Assembly (NCBI GenBank): GCA_031127075.1
Contig: JARIFA010000002.1
Coordinates: 20,088 to 84,087 of the forward strand
DNA length: 64,000 nucleotides
Direction: 5' to 3'
Origin: Gemmatimonadota bacterium
GTDB taxonomy: Bacteria; Gemmatimonadota; Gemmatimonadetes; Gemmatimonadales; Gemmatimonadaceae
Under the pieces are notes generated by a model that had not been told where the DNA came from, did no database searches, and was given only the letters and a program-made list of their open reading frames with translations. The position numbers and the translations under genes were made by a program. Positions 52,714 to 61,985 of this stretch are shown here, piece after piece. Positions within the stretch are counted from its first letter, which is position 1. The number at the start of each line of letters is the position of its first letter.

Positions 52714-55700
52714 GGAAGGGGTCGGATGCGTGCCGCGCGCTGCGACTCGGTGGGCGTCAGGCGCCCGCCGCGCAGCGCGCGCAGATGGTTCACGAGGACG
52801 TCAAGGTCAATCACCCCGAGCTCCTCGACGACGGCCTCCGGGCCGAGGGCGGCGCCGTCGCCACCGGCGACGAGGAAATCGGTCATCACCATCCGGTAGC
52901 GGCGCCGGTCGTCGAGCGCACGGCCGTCGTTCAACACAATCTCTCGGAGCCGCGACCCGGCGGGCGCGCCGGGGTCGAAGGTCAGCGTCACGCCCGAGAC
53001 GTGGTACCGGACCCCGCGTCCGGCGACGAGCGCCTCGAGATACCGTCGGAGCGCACGTCCGGGGAGCGTCACGACGACGAGGCGATTGGCGAAGGGCTGC
53101 ACCTCGTACACATCGCCCCAGGTGATCGGGCCCGCGCGGAGGTCGGTACGGATACCGCCGTTGTTCATCACCGCGACGTCCCCCGCGCCCGCCGCCCGCT
53201 GTGCGTCGGCGATGAGGTGGCCCAAGGCGTACTGGTCGCCGCGACGCGGAAGCTCCTCCGTCGCCTCCGCCACGACGGCGCCGACCCGGGCGGCGACCGC
53301 CGCCTCCGCTACGCGCACGAGCGAATCGACACCGGGGTCCACCGGAAGACTGTCGCTCACCACCGCACGAACGACCGGCGTCGACCCGCTGCCCTCGGCC
53401 GGCAGGTCGATGATGCCGATCGACCGGCCGCTCGAGCGGGCCTGCACGATCGGGATCCCGTTCACGACCGTCGAGACCACGGAGTGCGTGTGCCCGCTGA
53501 CGATCGCGTCGACGCTGCCAGGCTCGAGTCGGGTCGCGACGTCGATGATCTCACCGGTGCACCGCCCGTTCGTGCAGAAGGCGCCCATATGCGCGACGAG
53601 TACCACGCGCTCCGCCCCCCGCGCCCGGAGCGCCCGCGCCCGCGCGTGAACGACGGGGACCGGGTCGGCGAAGCGGAGGTCGGCGACCTGCGTCGGCATC
53701 GTCGTCCGTGGCGTGGCGGGGTCCGCGATGCCGACCACGCCGACGCGCATCCCTCCGATCAGCAGGAGCGTGTCATCGGGGATCCAAGGCACGTCGCGTC
53801 CGTCGGCGTACGTCACGTTGGCGCCCAGGATCGGCGCCGCGAACTCACGCATCCGGGCGCGCAACGTGTCCTGGCCCCAGTCGAACTCGTGATTCCCGAG
53901 CGCACCAGCCTGCACGCCGAGCGCCGCGAGCACCGGCACGGCGGTCCGACCATACGAGAGGTTCGACGCGGGGGTCCCCTGGAAGAGGTCGCCCCCATGC
54001 AGGACGATCGGCACGCAGGTCGGCGCGCATTCCGCCGCGGCGCGGGCGAGCGCCGTTGCGAGCTCTGCTGCCCCACCGCGGTTCCCGACGCTGCCATCGG
54101 GCCGCTTGGTGAAGGCGCCGTGGAAGTCGTTGATGGCGAGCACCCGGAGCCCACGACGCGGCGCGCGGAGCGTCCAGTTGACCTCGCCGATCTCAGCGGG
54201 GCGCAGGACCCCGCGGCGACGCACCTCCGCGATCAGGAGGTCACGGATCTCGGTCGGCGACTCGAAGACCACCGGCGCCCCACGCAGCATCGCGTAACCG
54301 CCGCCGCCCGACGCCCGGTAGTTGTTCACCGCGACCGTGAAGGAATCGGTGTCGACCACCGACCGGCCCCGGACCTCGAGGCGCGTGATCCGGTTGCCCA
54401 TCGGCCGACCGAGGTCCATCTCGTACGTGGCGCCAGCGAGCAGATCGAAGTTGTACCCGGGGATGCGCGCGTCGGGGACGGCCCGGAGGCCACCGGCCCC
54501 ATCGGCCTCCACCTGCCAGTAGCGCGTGCTGTGCTCGAGGAAGGCACGGACCTGCGCCCCGGAGAGCCGGAGCGCCCGCAGCGTGTTCTCGTAAGGATAG
54601 AGCTGCGCAATCTGCGCCACCGTCACTGGCCCGGCGGGGATCGTCGCGTCGAGGGTGAAGGCGGAGGCGATGCTCAGGTCGGCGCCGGAAGCGCGTAGCT
54701 GCGTCTCCTGGATCAGGTCGATGAGCGGGAGGTCGCGCACCCGCGCCGAGTCGGTGCGGAACTCCCCCTCGGCGCGTCCGATCACGGCGGTGGAGTGCGC
54801 GACCGCAGCCCGGTGCGCCCGTTCCACGGCGCGGACGACGGCGACCTGCTCCGCGTGTCCGCGCGCTTGAATCATTGCCCCGCGCTTGGTAGTCACCTGC
54901 CAGCGCCCATCGCGCCGCGCGAGCGCGACCGTGGCGACCGCGACGCTCGTCGCCCAGTTGCGCGGCTGGACGACCAGGACGCCATTGATGGTGGTGTCGG
55001 CGACCTCGCGGTGTGAATGCCCGATCACGAGCACGTCGATTCCCGGCACCTCTCGCGCGACGCGGGCCATCGGGTTCTCGCTGGCGACGCCAGTGGAGAC
55101 GGAATCGTACGACGCGTCGCCGTCGAGCCCCGCGTGGGCGACGACCACGACGAGATCGGCGCCCGCCGCACGGACCCGCGGGATCTCCGCCGCCACCGCC
55201 GCCGCAATGTCTCGCACGGTGACGCGCCCGCGGAGGTGGTCGCGGTCCCAGACCAACGCGCCGGGGTTGGTGATCCCGATGACGGCGACCTTCACGCCGG
55301 CCCGCGTGATGATCGTCGACCCCGGGAATGCCGGCCCGCCATCGAGCCGGTCGGCGTTAGCGGCGAGGAACGGGAAGCGCGCCTGCGCGCGGGCGCGGTC
55401 GAGCGTCGCGACGCCGTAGTTGAACTCGTGATTGCCGATCGCGGCGGCGTCGTAGCGCATCGCGTTCATCGCGGCGACCACCGGGCTCGGCGCGAGGGAA
55501 TCGACCCGCGCGGCCACGTAGGTCATCGGATTCCCCTGCAGCAGATCCCCCGCGTCGACGAGGATCACGCGCCCCGGGGCGGCGCGGCGGAGCGAGTCGA
55601 CGATCGTGGCCGCACGGGCGAGGCCGCGTGCCGGGTCCGCCGCGTTCGCGTAGTAGTCCCAGCCCCGAAGCCGACCGTGGACGTCGGTGGTGGCGGCGAT

Positions 55701-55784
55701 CGCGAGCTCGACGGTGTCCTGCGCACCGAGGGACGCGGTGAGGGAAAGGGCGGCGGCCAGCGCCGACAACCGGACGCGAGTCAT
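52710..55784 (-). CDS. Tandem (double) 5'-nucleotidase/metallophosphatase, exported
   Basis: A 1024-residue secreted protein (signal 1-20, ending SLGAQ) with two complete metallophosphatase-5'-nucleotidase units. Unit 1 (about 25-530) has ATTDVHGRLRGWDYYANA, VDAGDLLQGN, AIGNHEFNYG, VIGHSHREVAD and a C-terminal YNFDLLAGATYEMDLG. It looks like a 2',3'-cyclic nucleotide phosphodiesterase/3'-nucleotidase (CpdB). Unit 2 (about 540-1020) has LAINDFHGAF, HGGDLFQG, ALGNHEFDWG, VSGHTHSV and a C-terminal MNNGGIRTDL like UshA. The pair could dephosphorylate extracellular nucleotides fully to nucleosides, feeding the downstream genes. TACCTT five bases before the ATG suggests a leaderless start. Confidence 0.92.
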   Translation of the reverse strand: MTRVRLSALAAALSLTASLGAQDTVELAIAATTDVHGRLRGWDYYANAADPARGLARAATIVDSLRRAAPGRVILVDAGDLLQGNPMTYVAARVDSLAPSPVVAAMNAMRYDAAAIGNHEFNYGVATLDRARAQARFPFLAANADRLDGGPAFPGSTIITRAGVKVAVIGITNPGALVWDRDHLRGRVTVRDIAAAVAAEIPRVRAAGADLVVVVAHAGLDGDASYDSVSTGVASENPMARVAREVPGIDVLVIGHSHREVADTTINGVLVVQPRNWATSVAVATVALARRDGRWQVTTKRGAMIQARGHAEQVAVVRAVERAHRAAVAHSTAVIGRAEGEFRTDSARVRDLPLIDLIQETQLRASGADLSIASAFTLDATIPAGPVTVAQIAQLYPYENTLRALRLSGAQVRAFLEHSTRYWQVEADGAGGLRAVPDARIPGYNFDLLAGATYEMDLGRPMGNRITRLEVRGRSVVDTDSFTVAVNNYRASGGGGYAMLRGAPVVFESPTEIRDLLIAEVRRRGVLRPAEIGEVNWTLRAPRRGLRVLAINDFHGAFTKRPDGSVGNRGGAAELATALARAAAECAPTCVPIVLHGGDLFQGTPASNLSYGRTAVPVLAALGVQAGALGNHEFDWGQDTLRARMREFAAPILGANVTYADGRDVPWIPDDTLLLIGGMRVGVVGIADPATPRTTMPTQVADLRFADPVPVVHARARALRARGAERVVLVAHMGAFCTNGRCTGEIIDVATRLEPGSVDAIVSGHTHSVVSTVVNGIPIVQARSSGRSIGIIDLPAEGSGSTPVVRAVVSDSLPVDPGVDSLVRVAEAAVAARVGAVVAEATEELPRRGDQYALGHLIADAQRAAGAGDVAVMNNGGIRTDLRAGPITWGDVYEVQPFANRLVVVTLPGRALRRYLEALVAGRGVRYHVSGVTLTFDPGAPAGSRLREIVLNDGRALDDRRRYRMVMTDFLVAGGDGAALGPEAVVEELGVIDLDVLVNHLRALRGGRLTPTESQRAARIRPLP

Positions 55785-55789
55785 ACAGA

Positions 55790-55795
55790 AAGGTA
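55790..55795 (-). promoter_or_regulatory. -10 element of the nucleoside salvage operon
   Basis: On the minus strand TACCTT is followed by tctgt and then the ATG of the 5'-nucleotidase, so the operon mRNA is predicted to start at or within two bases of the start codon. Confidence 0.5.
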
Positions 55796-55915
55796 GCGGC
55801 CCCCCAGCGGAGGTCGGGAGGCCGCGTTGCCGGGGACCCCCCGGGATGCCAGCTTGCGTCAGGCCGATACAGGACCGTGACGGGCCTGCCCCTGCGGTCC
55901 ACTCCCTGTCCCACC

Positions 55916-55926
55916 GACTTTTCTGG
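55916..55926 (+). promoter_or_regulatory. 11-nt element GACTTTTCTGG, copy 1 (before udk-phoB-phoR)
   Basis: Identical to the element at 59104-59114. It lies 20 bases upstream of the udk GTG start. T-runs are rare here, so the identity of both copies in front of adjacent transcription units suggests a shared regulatory site or promoter part. Confidence 0.4.
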
Positions 55927-55946
55927 TCTCTCCTCTCCCTGTCGAC

Positions 55947-56573
55947 GTGAACCCCACTCTGATTGGCATCGCCGGCGGCTCCGGCTCCGGCAAGTCGACG
56001 GTCGCTCGCCGCATCGCGGACGCGCTGAGCAGGTCCCGGGTCGCCTTCGTCGACATGGACGCGTATTACCGAGATCATCCCCATCACTCGATGGACGAGC
56101 GGCGGCGGATCAACTGGGACCATCCCGACGCCTTCGACCTCGACCTCCTCGCCGAGCACGTCGGCGCCTTGCGGCGCGGCTTGGCCATCGACAAGCCCAT
56201 CTACGACTTCGTGACGCATCGCCGCAGCGAGGCGGTCGTGCGGATCGAATCAGCCGACGTGGTCGTTCTCGACGGCATCCTCCTGTTGGTCGACGAGCGC
56301 GTGCGGGCCGCCTGCGACGTGAAGGTGTACGTGGACACCGATCCCGACATTCGGTTGGTCCGCCGGATCCGGCGGGATATGGCCGTCCGCGGACGCCCCC
56401 TCGAGGAGATCCTCGACCAATACCTGACCACGGTGCAGCCGATGCATCAGCAGTTCGTGGAGCCCAGCAAGCGCCACGCGGACCTGATCATCCCGCACGG
56501 CGGGGAAAATGCGGTCGCCACCGACCTCCTCGTCGCGATGATCCGCCGACGACTCACGACCACGGACGTATGA
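55947..56573 (+). CDS. udk: Uridine/cytidine kinase
   Basis: Phosphorylates uridine and cytidine in pyrimidine salvage. The 208 residues include P-loop GIAGGSGSGKSTVA near residue 8, DMDAYYRD, INWDHPDAFD, the DGILLLVDERV segment, VYVDTDPDIRLVRRIRRDM and QPMHQQFVEPSK near the end. The start is GTG (VNPTLIGIAG). The PhoB-like gene overlaps its stop by ATGA, so a salvage enzyme and a phosphate-type regulator are translationally coupled. Confidence 0.94.
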   Translation: MNPTLIGIAGGSGSGKSTVARRIADALSRSRVAFVDMDAYYRDHPHHSMDERRRINWDHPDAFDLDLLAEHVGALRRGLAIDKPIYDFVTHRRSEAVVRIESADVVVLDGILLLVDERVRAACDVKVYVDTDPDIRLVRRIRRDMAVRGRPLEEILDQYLTTVQPMHQQFVEPSKRHADLIIPHGGENAVATDLLVAMIRRRLTTTDV

Positions 56574-57277
56574 CGACCCAGCCGAGCGAGACCGACCGCA
56601 TCCTGGTCGTCGATGATGAGCCCGACATCGTCGCCCTTGTGGTGTATCACCTCGCCAAGGCGAAGTACCGCGTGTCCACCGCGGCCTCCGGCCCCGATGC
56701 GCTCGCCCTCGCTAAGCGCGAACGCCCTGCCCTCGTGGTCCTCGACCTGATGCTCCCGGGAATGAGCGGGTTCGACGTCCTCGCCCGACTCCGGCAGGAC
56801 CCCGACACCGCGGGCGTGGCGGTCCTGATGCTGACCGCGCGGAAGGACGAACCCGACCGCATCCGCGGCCTCGAGCTCGGCGCCGATGACTACCTCACGA
56901 AGCCGTTCAGCCCGCAGGAGCTCGTGCTCCGCGTGGCCGCCATCCTGCGACGGGTCGGCACCGGCGGCGAGGCCATCGATTCGCTCCACATCGGCCCCAT
57001 CCGCATCGACCGGTCAGCGCATCGCGTCTGGGTGGAGGACGAGGAGCTCGAGCTCACGCCGACCGAGTACAAGCTCCTGCTGATGCTCGCGGAGCGCCGG
57101 GGCCGCGTCCAGGCGCGGACGCACCTGCTGGAGACGGTTTGGGAGGCGGCACCGGACATCCAGACGCGCACCGTCGACATGCACGTGCAGCGGCTCCGGA
57201 CGAAGCTGGGCCTGGCCGGTGAGCTCGTCGAGACGGTCCGGGGCTTCGGGTACCGGCTCCGCGCACCGGGCGCCTGA
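56570..57277 (+). CDS. PhoB-like OmpR-family response regulator
   Basis: A 235-residue regulator: receiver (about 8-125) with VVDDEPDI, phosphoacceptor D59 in LVVLDLMLPGMSGFD and LTKPFSPQELVLRV; then a winged-helix DNA-binding domain (about 135-232) with LELTPTEYKLLLMLAERRGRV and RTVDMHVQRLRTKLG. The overall resemblance is to PhoB. It overlaps udk and precedes the histidine kinase by six bases, so the pair is PhoB/PhoR-like. Direct evidence for phosphate sensing is lacking, and no pst genes are in the window. Confidence 0.9.
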   Translation: MTTQPSETDRILVVDDEPDIVALVVYHLAKAKYRVSTAASGPDALALAKRERPALVVLDLMLPGMSGFDVLARLRQDPDTAGVAVLMLTARKDEPDRIRGLELGADDYLTKPFSPQELVLRVAAILRRVGTGGEAIDSLHIGPIRIDRSAHRVWVEDEELELTPTEYKLLLMLAERRGRVQARTHLLETVWEAAPDIQTRTVDMHVQRLRTKLGLAGELVETVRGFGYRLRAPGA

Positions 57278-57283
57278 GCGGCG

Positions 57284-58996
57284 GTGCGACTCACCCAACG
57301 ACTCCTCCTCGGCGCACTCCTCATCGTCGGCTTCCTCGCGGCGATGATCATCGTCGTCGTGGACCGCCAGATCGGCGCGCGGCTGACCGATGACGCCCGG
57401 ACCTTCCTGTCGCGGGAAGCACGTCTCGTCGGCGACCTCTGGGTGCGCGAGCCAGCCGACCCCGATGCACTGGCCGATCGGACGGGCGAGGCGCTCGACC
57501 GGCGCGTGACGCTCGTCGCGACGGATGGGACGGTCGTCGGGGACTCCGAGTTCGACGACGACTCGCTGCGCGCACTGCAGAACCACCGCGAGCGACCCGA
57601 AATCGCAGCCGCCATCTCGGGGGGCACCGGAATGTCCCGTCGGCCATCGCCCTCGACGGGCGAAGAGGAACTGTACGTCGCCGTCGCCGTCCCATCCCTC
57701 GGCGTCGCGCGCGTCTCGCTCCCGACCCGCAGCATCGACGCCGTCGTCTCGTCCGCCCGATCGCGGATTCTCACCGCCTCCCTGCTGGCCCTCGGTGGTG
57801 CGTTGATCATCGCCTTCTTCTTCTCCCGGTCCGTCTCCCGTCCCATCGAGGAGCTGCGCGACGTCGCCCAGGCCCTCGCCGACGGCAACCTGGCGCGGCG
57901 CCCCACCTTGGCCGCCCCCGGGGAAGTCGGTGAGCTCGCCGTGGCGTTGCGACGCCTGGCCGAACAGCTCTCTGCCCGACTCCGCGCGCTCGAAGCAGAC
58001 GAAACACTCCTGCTCCAGCTGTCGGAATCGCTGAACGAAGGGGTCATCGCGGTGGACACGCGGCAGCAGGTCGTCCGCATCAATGAGACGGCGCGACGCC
58101 TCCTCGGCGTCCGGGCGCCGCTTCCCTTCCCCGTCGACATCCTGCCGCGGGATGTGGTCCTCCGTGACGCGATGCTCGCCGCGTTCGCGGGGGAGACGAC
58201 GGATGATGCCGAGCTCGTCATCGCCGGGCGCACCCTCAACGTGACCGCCCGTCCGCTCGACGAGGGGGGCGCCGTCCTAGCCCTCTTCGATCTCACCCGG
58301 GTGCGCCGCCTCGAGGCGGTCCGACGCGATTTCGTCGCGAACGTCTCGCACGAGCTGCGGACCCCGCTGACGATCGTCGGCGGCTTCGCAGAGACGCTGA
58401 GCGAGGGGGATGTGCCGGCCGACGTGATGCAACAGTTCGCCGGGCGCATCCTCGGCAACACTCGGCGGATGCAGCGGATCGTCGACGACCTCCTCGACCT
58501 CTCGCGCATCGAGTCCGGGGGCTGGGTCCCCAATCCTGCCGACCTCGAGCTCCGCGGCATCGCGGCCGAGGTGATCTCAGCCGCGCGGGATGCGGCGACG
58601 GCGAAGGGGCTCACGCTCTCGCTCGCGCTCGCGCCCGACGCGAGTCTCGTCTATGCGGATGCCACGGCGGTCCGCCAGGTCCTCGGCAACCTGGTCGACA
58701 ATGCGGTGCGCCACACCGCCTCCGGCGAGGTGACCCTCTTCTCGAGGTCGCATCCTCGCGGGGTCGAGGTGGGGGTGCGAGACACCGGGGTCGGGATCGC
58801 GCCGGAGCACCTTCCGCGGATCTTCGAGCGGTTCTACCGCGTCGACCCGGGGCGCTCGCGCGAGCAGGGGGGGACGGGCCTCGGGCTGTCGATCGTGAAG
58901 CACCTCGTGGAGGCCCACGGGGGACGGGTGCGGGCGGAGAGTGTCGTCGGGGAGGGCTCGACGATCTTCGCGCTGTTCCCGGCGCGCGCGGGCTGA
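57284..58996 (+). CDS. PhoR-like membrane sensor histidine kinase
   Basis: A 570-residue kinase with GTG start. Transmembrane segments at about 8-26 and 165-186 bracket a periplasmic sensor of about 140 residues. HAMP (about 187-240), PAS-like (about 245-335) and HisKA follow, with H356 in NVSHELRTPLTIVGGFAETL, then HATPase with N box GNLVDNAVRHTASG, DTGVGIAPEHLPRIFERFYRVD and GGTGLGLSIVKHLVEAHGG. The longer periplasmic domain than E. coli PhoR resembles Gram-positive PhoR/WalK-type sensors. Adjacent to the PhoB-like regulator and upstream of a TonB receptor. Confidence 0.92.
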   Translation: MRLTQRLLLGALLIVGFLAAMIIVVVDRQIGARLTDDARTFLSREARLVGDLWVREPADPDALADRTGEALDRRVTLVATDGTVVGDSEFDDDSLRALQNHRERPEIAAAISGGTGMSRRPSPSTGEEELYVAVAVPSLGVARVSLPTRSIDAVVSSARSRILTASLLALGGALIIAFFFSRSVSRPIEELRDVAQALADGNLARRPTLAAPGEVGELAVALRRLAEQLSARLRALEADETLLLQLSESLNEGVIAVDTRQQVVRINETARRLLGVRAPLPFPVDILPRDVVLRDAMLAAFAGETTDDAELVIAGRTLNVTARPLDEGGAVLALFDLTRVRRLEAVRRDFVANVSHELRTPLTIVGGFAETLSEGDVPADVMQQFAGRILGNTRRMQRIVDDLLDLSRIESGGWVPNPADLELRGIAAEVISAARDAATAKGLTLSLALAPDASLVYADATAVRQVLGNLVDNAVRHTASGEVTLFSRSHPRGVEVGVRDTGVGIAPEHLPRIFERFYRVDPGRSREQGGTGLGLSIVKHLVEAHGGRVRAESVVGEGSTIFALFPARAG

Positions 58997-59040
58997 CGGA
59001 CCGGCGGGACTCGGGGGAACGGAGGGACCATCGCCGACGG

Positions 59041-59076
59041 GAATCGTCACGGTCCGTTACACGTCCGTGACGATTC
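59041..59076. promoter_or_regulatory. 12-bp perfect inverted repeat with Pho-box-like content
   Basis: gaatcgtcacgg and ccgtgacgattc are perfect inverses around a 12-nt spacer, 44 bases after the kinase stop and 95 before the receptor start. There is no T tract, so it is not a standard terminator. Read on the minus strand it holds two GT(c/a)ACGGAC repeats with an 11-bp period, the spacing of Pho boxes. Confidence 0.45.
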
Positions 59077-59103
59077 CGTCGGGGGGTCGGTACGGGGGTC
59101 CGG

Positions 59104-59114
59104 GACTTTTCTGG
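59104..59114 (+). promoter_or_regulatory. 11-nt element GACTTTTCTGG, copy 2 (before TonB receptor)
   Basis: Second exact copy of the element at 55916-55926, 56 bases upstream of the receptor ATG. Confidence 0.4.
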
Positions 59115-59170
59115 ACAGGGAGCGGAACGTCTCCGAGCCCTCCTTCCAGATTCTCCAACACCCGACTTCG

Positions 59171-61948
59171 ATGCGCCGTCTCCGCTCGCGCACCAACATC
59201 CTCGTCGCTCTGTCCCTTGCCCTGCTCGGCGCCTCAGCGCCCGCGCAGAGCCAGACCACCGGCCGCATCGTCGGTCGTGTGATCGATGCCGCCAACGGCG
59301 CCGGTCTCTCGGACGCCGGAATCCAGGTGGTCGGCACCACCCTCGGCACGATGTCCGGCGTCGAGGGGCGATTCTCGCTCGGCGCCGTTCCCGCCGGGAC
59401 CGTCACCCTGCAGGTGCGACGCATCGGCTACGCGCCGAAGACGATCACCGGCATCTTCCTCGAAGCCGGGAAGACCGTGCAGCAGGACATCTCGCTGAGC
59501 GCCGCCAACGTGCAGCTCGCGGCCCAGGTCGTCACCGCGTCGGCGGAGCGCGGCTCCGTGAACGATGCACTGGATGCCCAGCGCACCTCGACCAACGTTG
59601 TGAGCAGCATCACCGCCGAGCAGATGGCGAAGAGCCCCGACGGGGACGCGGCGCAGGCGGTGGGTCGCGTCTCCGGCGTGAGCGTGCAGGACGGTCGGTA
59701 TGTCTTCGTCCGCGGCCTCGGCGATCGGTACACGCAGACGTCGCTCAACGGGGCGCGCATTCCCAGCCCGGAGCCTGAGAAGAAAGTGGTCCCGCTCGAC
59801 CTCTTCCCGGCGGGCCTCCTGCAGACAATCACCACGGTCAAGACCTTCACCCCCGACCAGCCCGGCGATTTCTCTGGGGCACAGGTCGACATCCAGACGC
59901 GCGAATTCCCGACGCAGCGGACCTGGGCCTTCAGCTCGAGCACTGGCGGTTCCGACGCCGTCGTCGGCCGGCAGATGCTGATGCCGGGCCGGGCGCGCGG
60001 CGACCTCGTCGCCCTCGGCGCGCAGCCCCGTGCCCGCCCCGGCTTCATCGCCGGCTTCGGCAACTTCTCGCAGACGCGCCCCGGCCAGGCCGACTACAAT
60101 CGGATGGTCTCGGAATTCCGCAACACGTGGACACCCCAGCAGCAGCAGGGGGCACTGAACGGGTCGACCTCGCTCTCCGTCGGCGGGAGCGATCCCGTGC
60201 TCGGGCAGACGATCGGCTACCTCGTCTCCGGCACCTATTCGTATGCGCAGGAGGCGAAGGTCAACCAAGTGCGCGCCCTCGCGCTCGCGCAGGGAGGGAG
60301 CACCCCCTCCGAGGTCGATCGCTACGAGGGGTCGACCGGCCGCACGAGCGTGCTCTGGGGCGGCCTCGCGAACTTCAGCACCCTGCTGGGCACCCGCACT
60401 CGGCTCGCCCTGAACAACACGTACAATCGGACGATGGACTCTGAGGCGCGCCAGGAGCGCGGGCTCTCCGAGAACCTCGGCATCCCCTTCACGATCACGC
60501 GGCAGAAGTACGTCGAGCGGAGCATCCGCTCCACCCAGCTGCTCCTGCAGTCGGACCCGACGGCCACCCAGAAGCTCGAACTCTCGCTCTCGGCGTCCGG
60601 CGTCACACGCGTCGAGCCGGATCGCTCCGAATTCGTGCAGGCCATCTTCGCGGATCCGGCGACCGGCGCGACGATGGCCCCGCAGTGGTTCGCGGCCTCG
60701 AACGAGGGCGCGGTCCGTACCTTCAGCGACCTCTCCGAGCGGGCCTACGAGGCGCGCGGCTTCTGGCGGATCCAGCTGGGCGAGGTCGGACGCTCGACGG
60801 CGATCAAGGTCGGCGGTCTCGGCCGGCACGCGCTGCGCGACGCCTCCAGCACGGCGTACAGCATCAGCGGGAGCGGCCTGACGGCGGCGGACCGCGAGCA
60901 GGAGGCGGAGCAGCTCTTCGCGCGCTTCACCGGCGCCGGCGACCGCGTCTGGAACGTCACGCCGATCGGCGTGGGTGGCACGTATGACGCCTCGGACTAC
61001 ACAGCGTCCGGCTTCGCGATGGTGGAGCACGAGTTCGGGCCGACGTGGCAGCTCATCACGGGCGCGCGCGTGGAACACTCCGATGTGCTGGTGCGCGCCG
61101 AACCGACGGTCGGGGCGCGGTCGAGCACGAACCCGATCTTCACCGACGTCCTCCCGGCCCTCGCCCTGACCTGGCGCCCGACCGACGCGACCAACGTCAG
61201 GTTCTCCGCGTCGCAGACGGTCTCACGGCCGGAGTACCGCGAGCTGGCGCCGATCATGTACCGCGAGGTCATCGGCTTCGATAACGTCTTCGGCAACCCG
61301 AACCTCAAGCGCGCGCTGATCCAGAACGTCGACCTGCGCTGGGAGCACTACCCGAACGCCGGCGAGGTGGTGAGCGTCGCCCTCTTTGCGAAGCGCTTCA
61401 CCAATCCGATCGAGCGCGTGTATCAGGGGTCGTCGGGAACCCGCATCATCACCTTTCTGAATGCGGACGGTGCGGACAACTACGGCGTGGAGCTCGAGGC
61501 GCGGAAGTCACTCGCGATGCTCGCCGACGCGCTGGCGAACGTGACCCTCTCGACGAACGCCACGGTGATGGCGAGCAGCATCCGGCTCGCACCGGGCGCC
61601 AGCGCGGTGACGAACACGCGCCGCGCGATGGTCGGCCAGGCCCCCTACATGTTCAACACGGGGCTCACCTGGGCCTCGAACAGCGGGCGGAGCAGTGCGA
61701 CGATCCTCTACAACGTCGTCGGCGCCCGGATCACCGAGGCCGGGGAGCTCCCCCTCCCCGACGTGAAGGAGCTCGAACGGCATGTCGTGGACGTCTCGCT
61801 ACGCCTTCCGGTGACCGACCGGATCTCCCTGCGGGCCGACGCGAAGAACCTGCTCGACGCCCCCTATCGGTTCGTGCAGGGCCCAGTCACCCGGGAGTCG
61901 TACCGGATGGGCCGGGGCTTCACCCTCGGGCTGAACTGGCGCCAGTGA
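59171..61948 (+). CDS. TonB-dependent outer membrane receptor (next to PhoBR-like genes)
   Basis: A 925-residue receptor: signal peptide (about 1-28, ending APAQSQ), carboxypeptidase-regulatory-like domain (about 30-115), plug (about 130-260, SPDGDAAQAVGRVSGVSVQDGRYVFVRGLGDRYTQTSLNGARIPSPEPEKK) and a barrel with C-terminal GLNWRQ. The conserved VRGLGDRY and AQVDIQTREFP motifs are of the large receptor class paired with surface lipoproteins. It lies between the PhoR-like gene and a beta-helix-like lipoprotein and has its own upstream elements. Ligand unknown; phosphate-related uptake is inferred from context. Confidence 0.9.
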   Translation: MRRLRSRTNILVALSLALLGASAPAQSQTTGRIVGRVIDAANGAGLSDAGIQVVGTTLGTMSGVEGRFSLGAVPAGTVTLQVRRIGYAPKTITGIFLEAGKTVQQDISLSAANVQLAAQVVTASAERGSVNDALDAQRTSTNVVSSITAEQMAKSPDGDAAQAVGRVSGVSVQDGRYVFVRGLGDRYTQTSLNGARIPSPEPEKKVVPLDLFPAGLLQTITTVKTFTPDQPGDFSGAQVDIQTREFPTQRTWAFSSSTGGSDAVVGRQMLMPGRARGDLVALGAQPRARPGFIAGFGNFSQTRPGQADYNRMVSEFRNTWTPQQQQGALNGSTSLSVGGSDPVLGQTIGYLVSGTYSYAQEAKVNQVRALALAQGGSTPSEVDRYEGSTGRTSVLWGGLANFSTLLGTRTRLALNNTYNRTMDSEARQERGLSENLGIPFTITRQKYVERSIRSTQLLLQSDPTATQKLELSLSASGVTRVEPDRSEFVQAIFADPATGATMAPQWFAASNEGAVRTFSDLSERAYEARGFWRIQLGEVGRSTAIKVGGLGRHALRDASSTAYSISGSGLTAADREQEAEQLFARFTGAGDRVWNVTPIGVGGTYDASDYTASGFAMVEHEFGPTWQLITGARVEHSDVLVRAEPTVGARSSTNPIFTDVLPALALTWRPTDATNVRFSASQTVSRPEYRELAPIMYREVIGFDNVFGNPNLKRALIQNVDLRWEHYPNAGEVVSVALFAKRFTNPIERVYQGSSGTRIITFLNADGADNYGVELEARKSLAMLADALANVTLSTNATVMASSIRLAPGASAVTNTRRAMVGQAPYMFNTGLTWASNSGRSSATILYNVVGARITEAGELPLPDVKELERHVVDVSLRLPVTDRISLRADAKNLLDAPYRFVQGPVTRESYRMGRGFTLGLNWRQ

Positions 61949-61967
61949 GGCGGGGCGCCCCTCGGGC

Positions 61968-61983
61968 GTGACGGGGTTGTGAC
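61968..61983. promoter_or_regulatory. Candidate Pho-box: GTGAC-N6-GTGAC direct repeat
   Basis: Two GTGAC pentamers 11 bp apart (minus-strand reading ctgtcac-aacc-ccgtcac, close to the consensus of two 7-mers with a 4-bp gap). It lies just before the terminator hairpin, about 90 bases upstream of the lipoprotein gene. Orientation is opposite to that usual in E. coli, so the call is tentative. Confidence 0.3.
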
Positions 61984-61985
61984 AG

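Noticed and set aside
58997..59170. Small gene between the PhoR-like kinase and the TonB receptor
   Set aside because: No open frame with a start and protein-like composition; the region holds the inverted repeat and the 11-mer.
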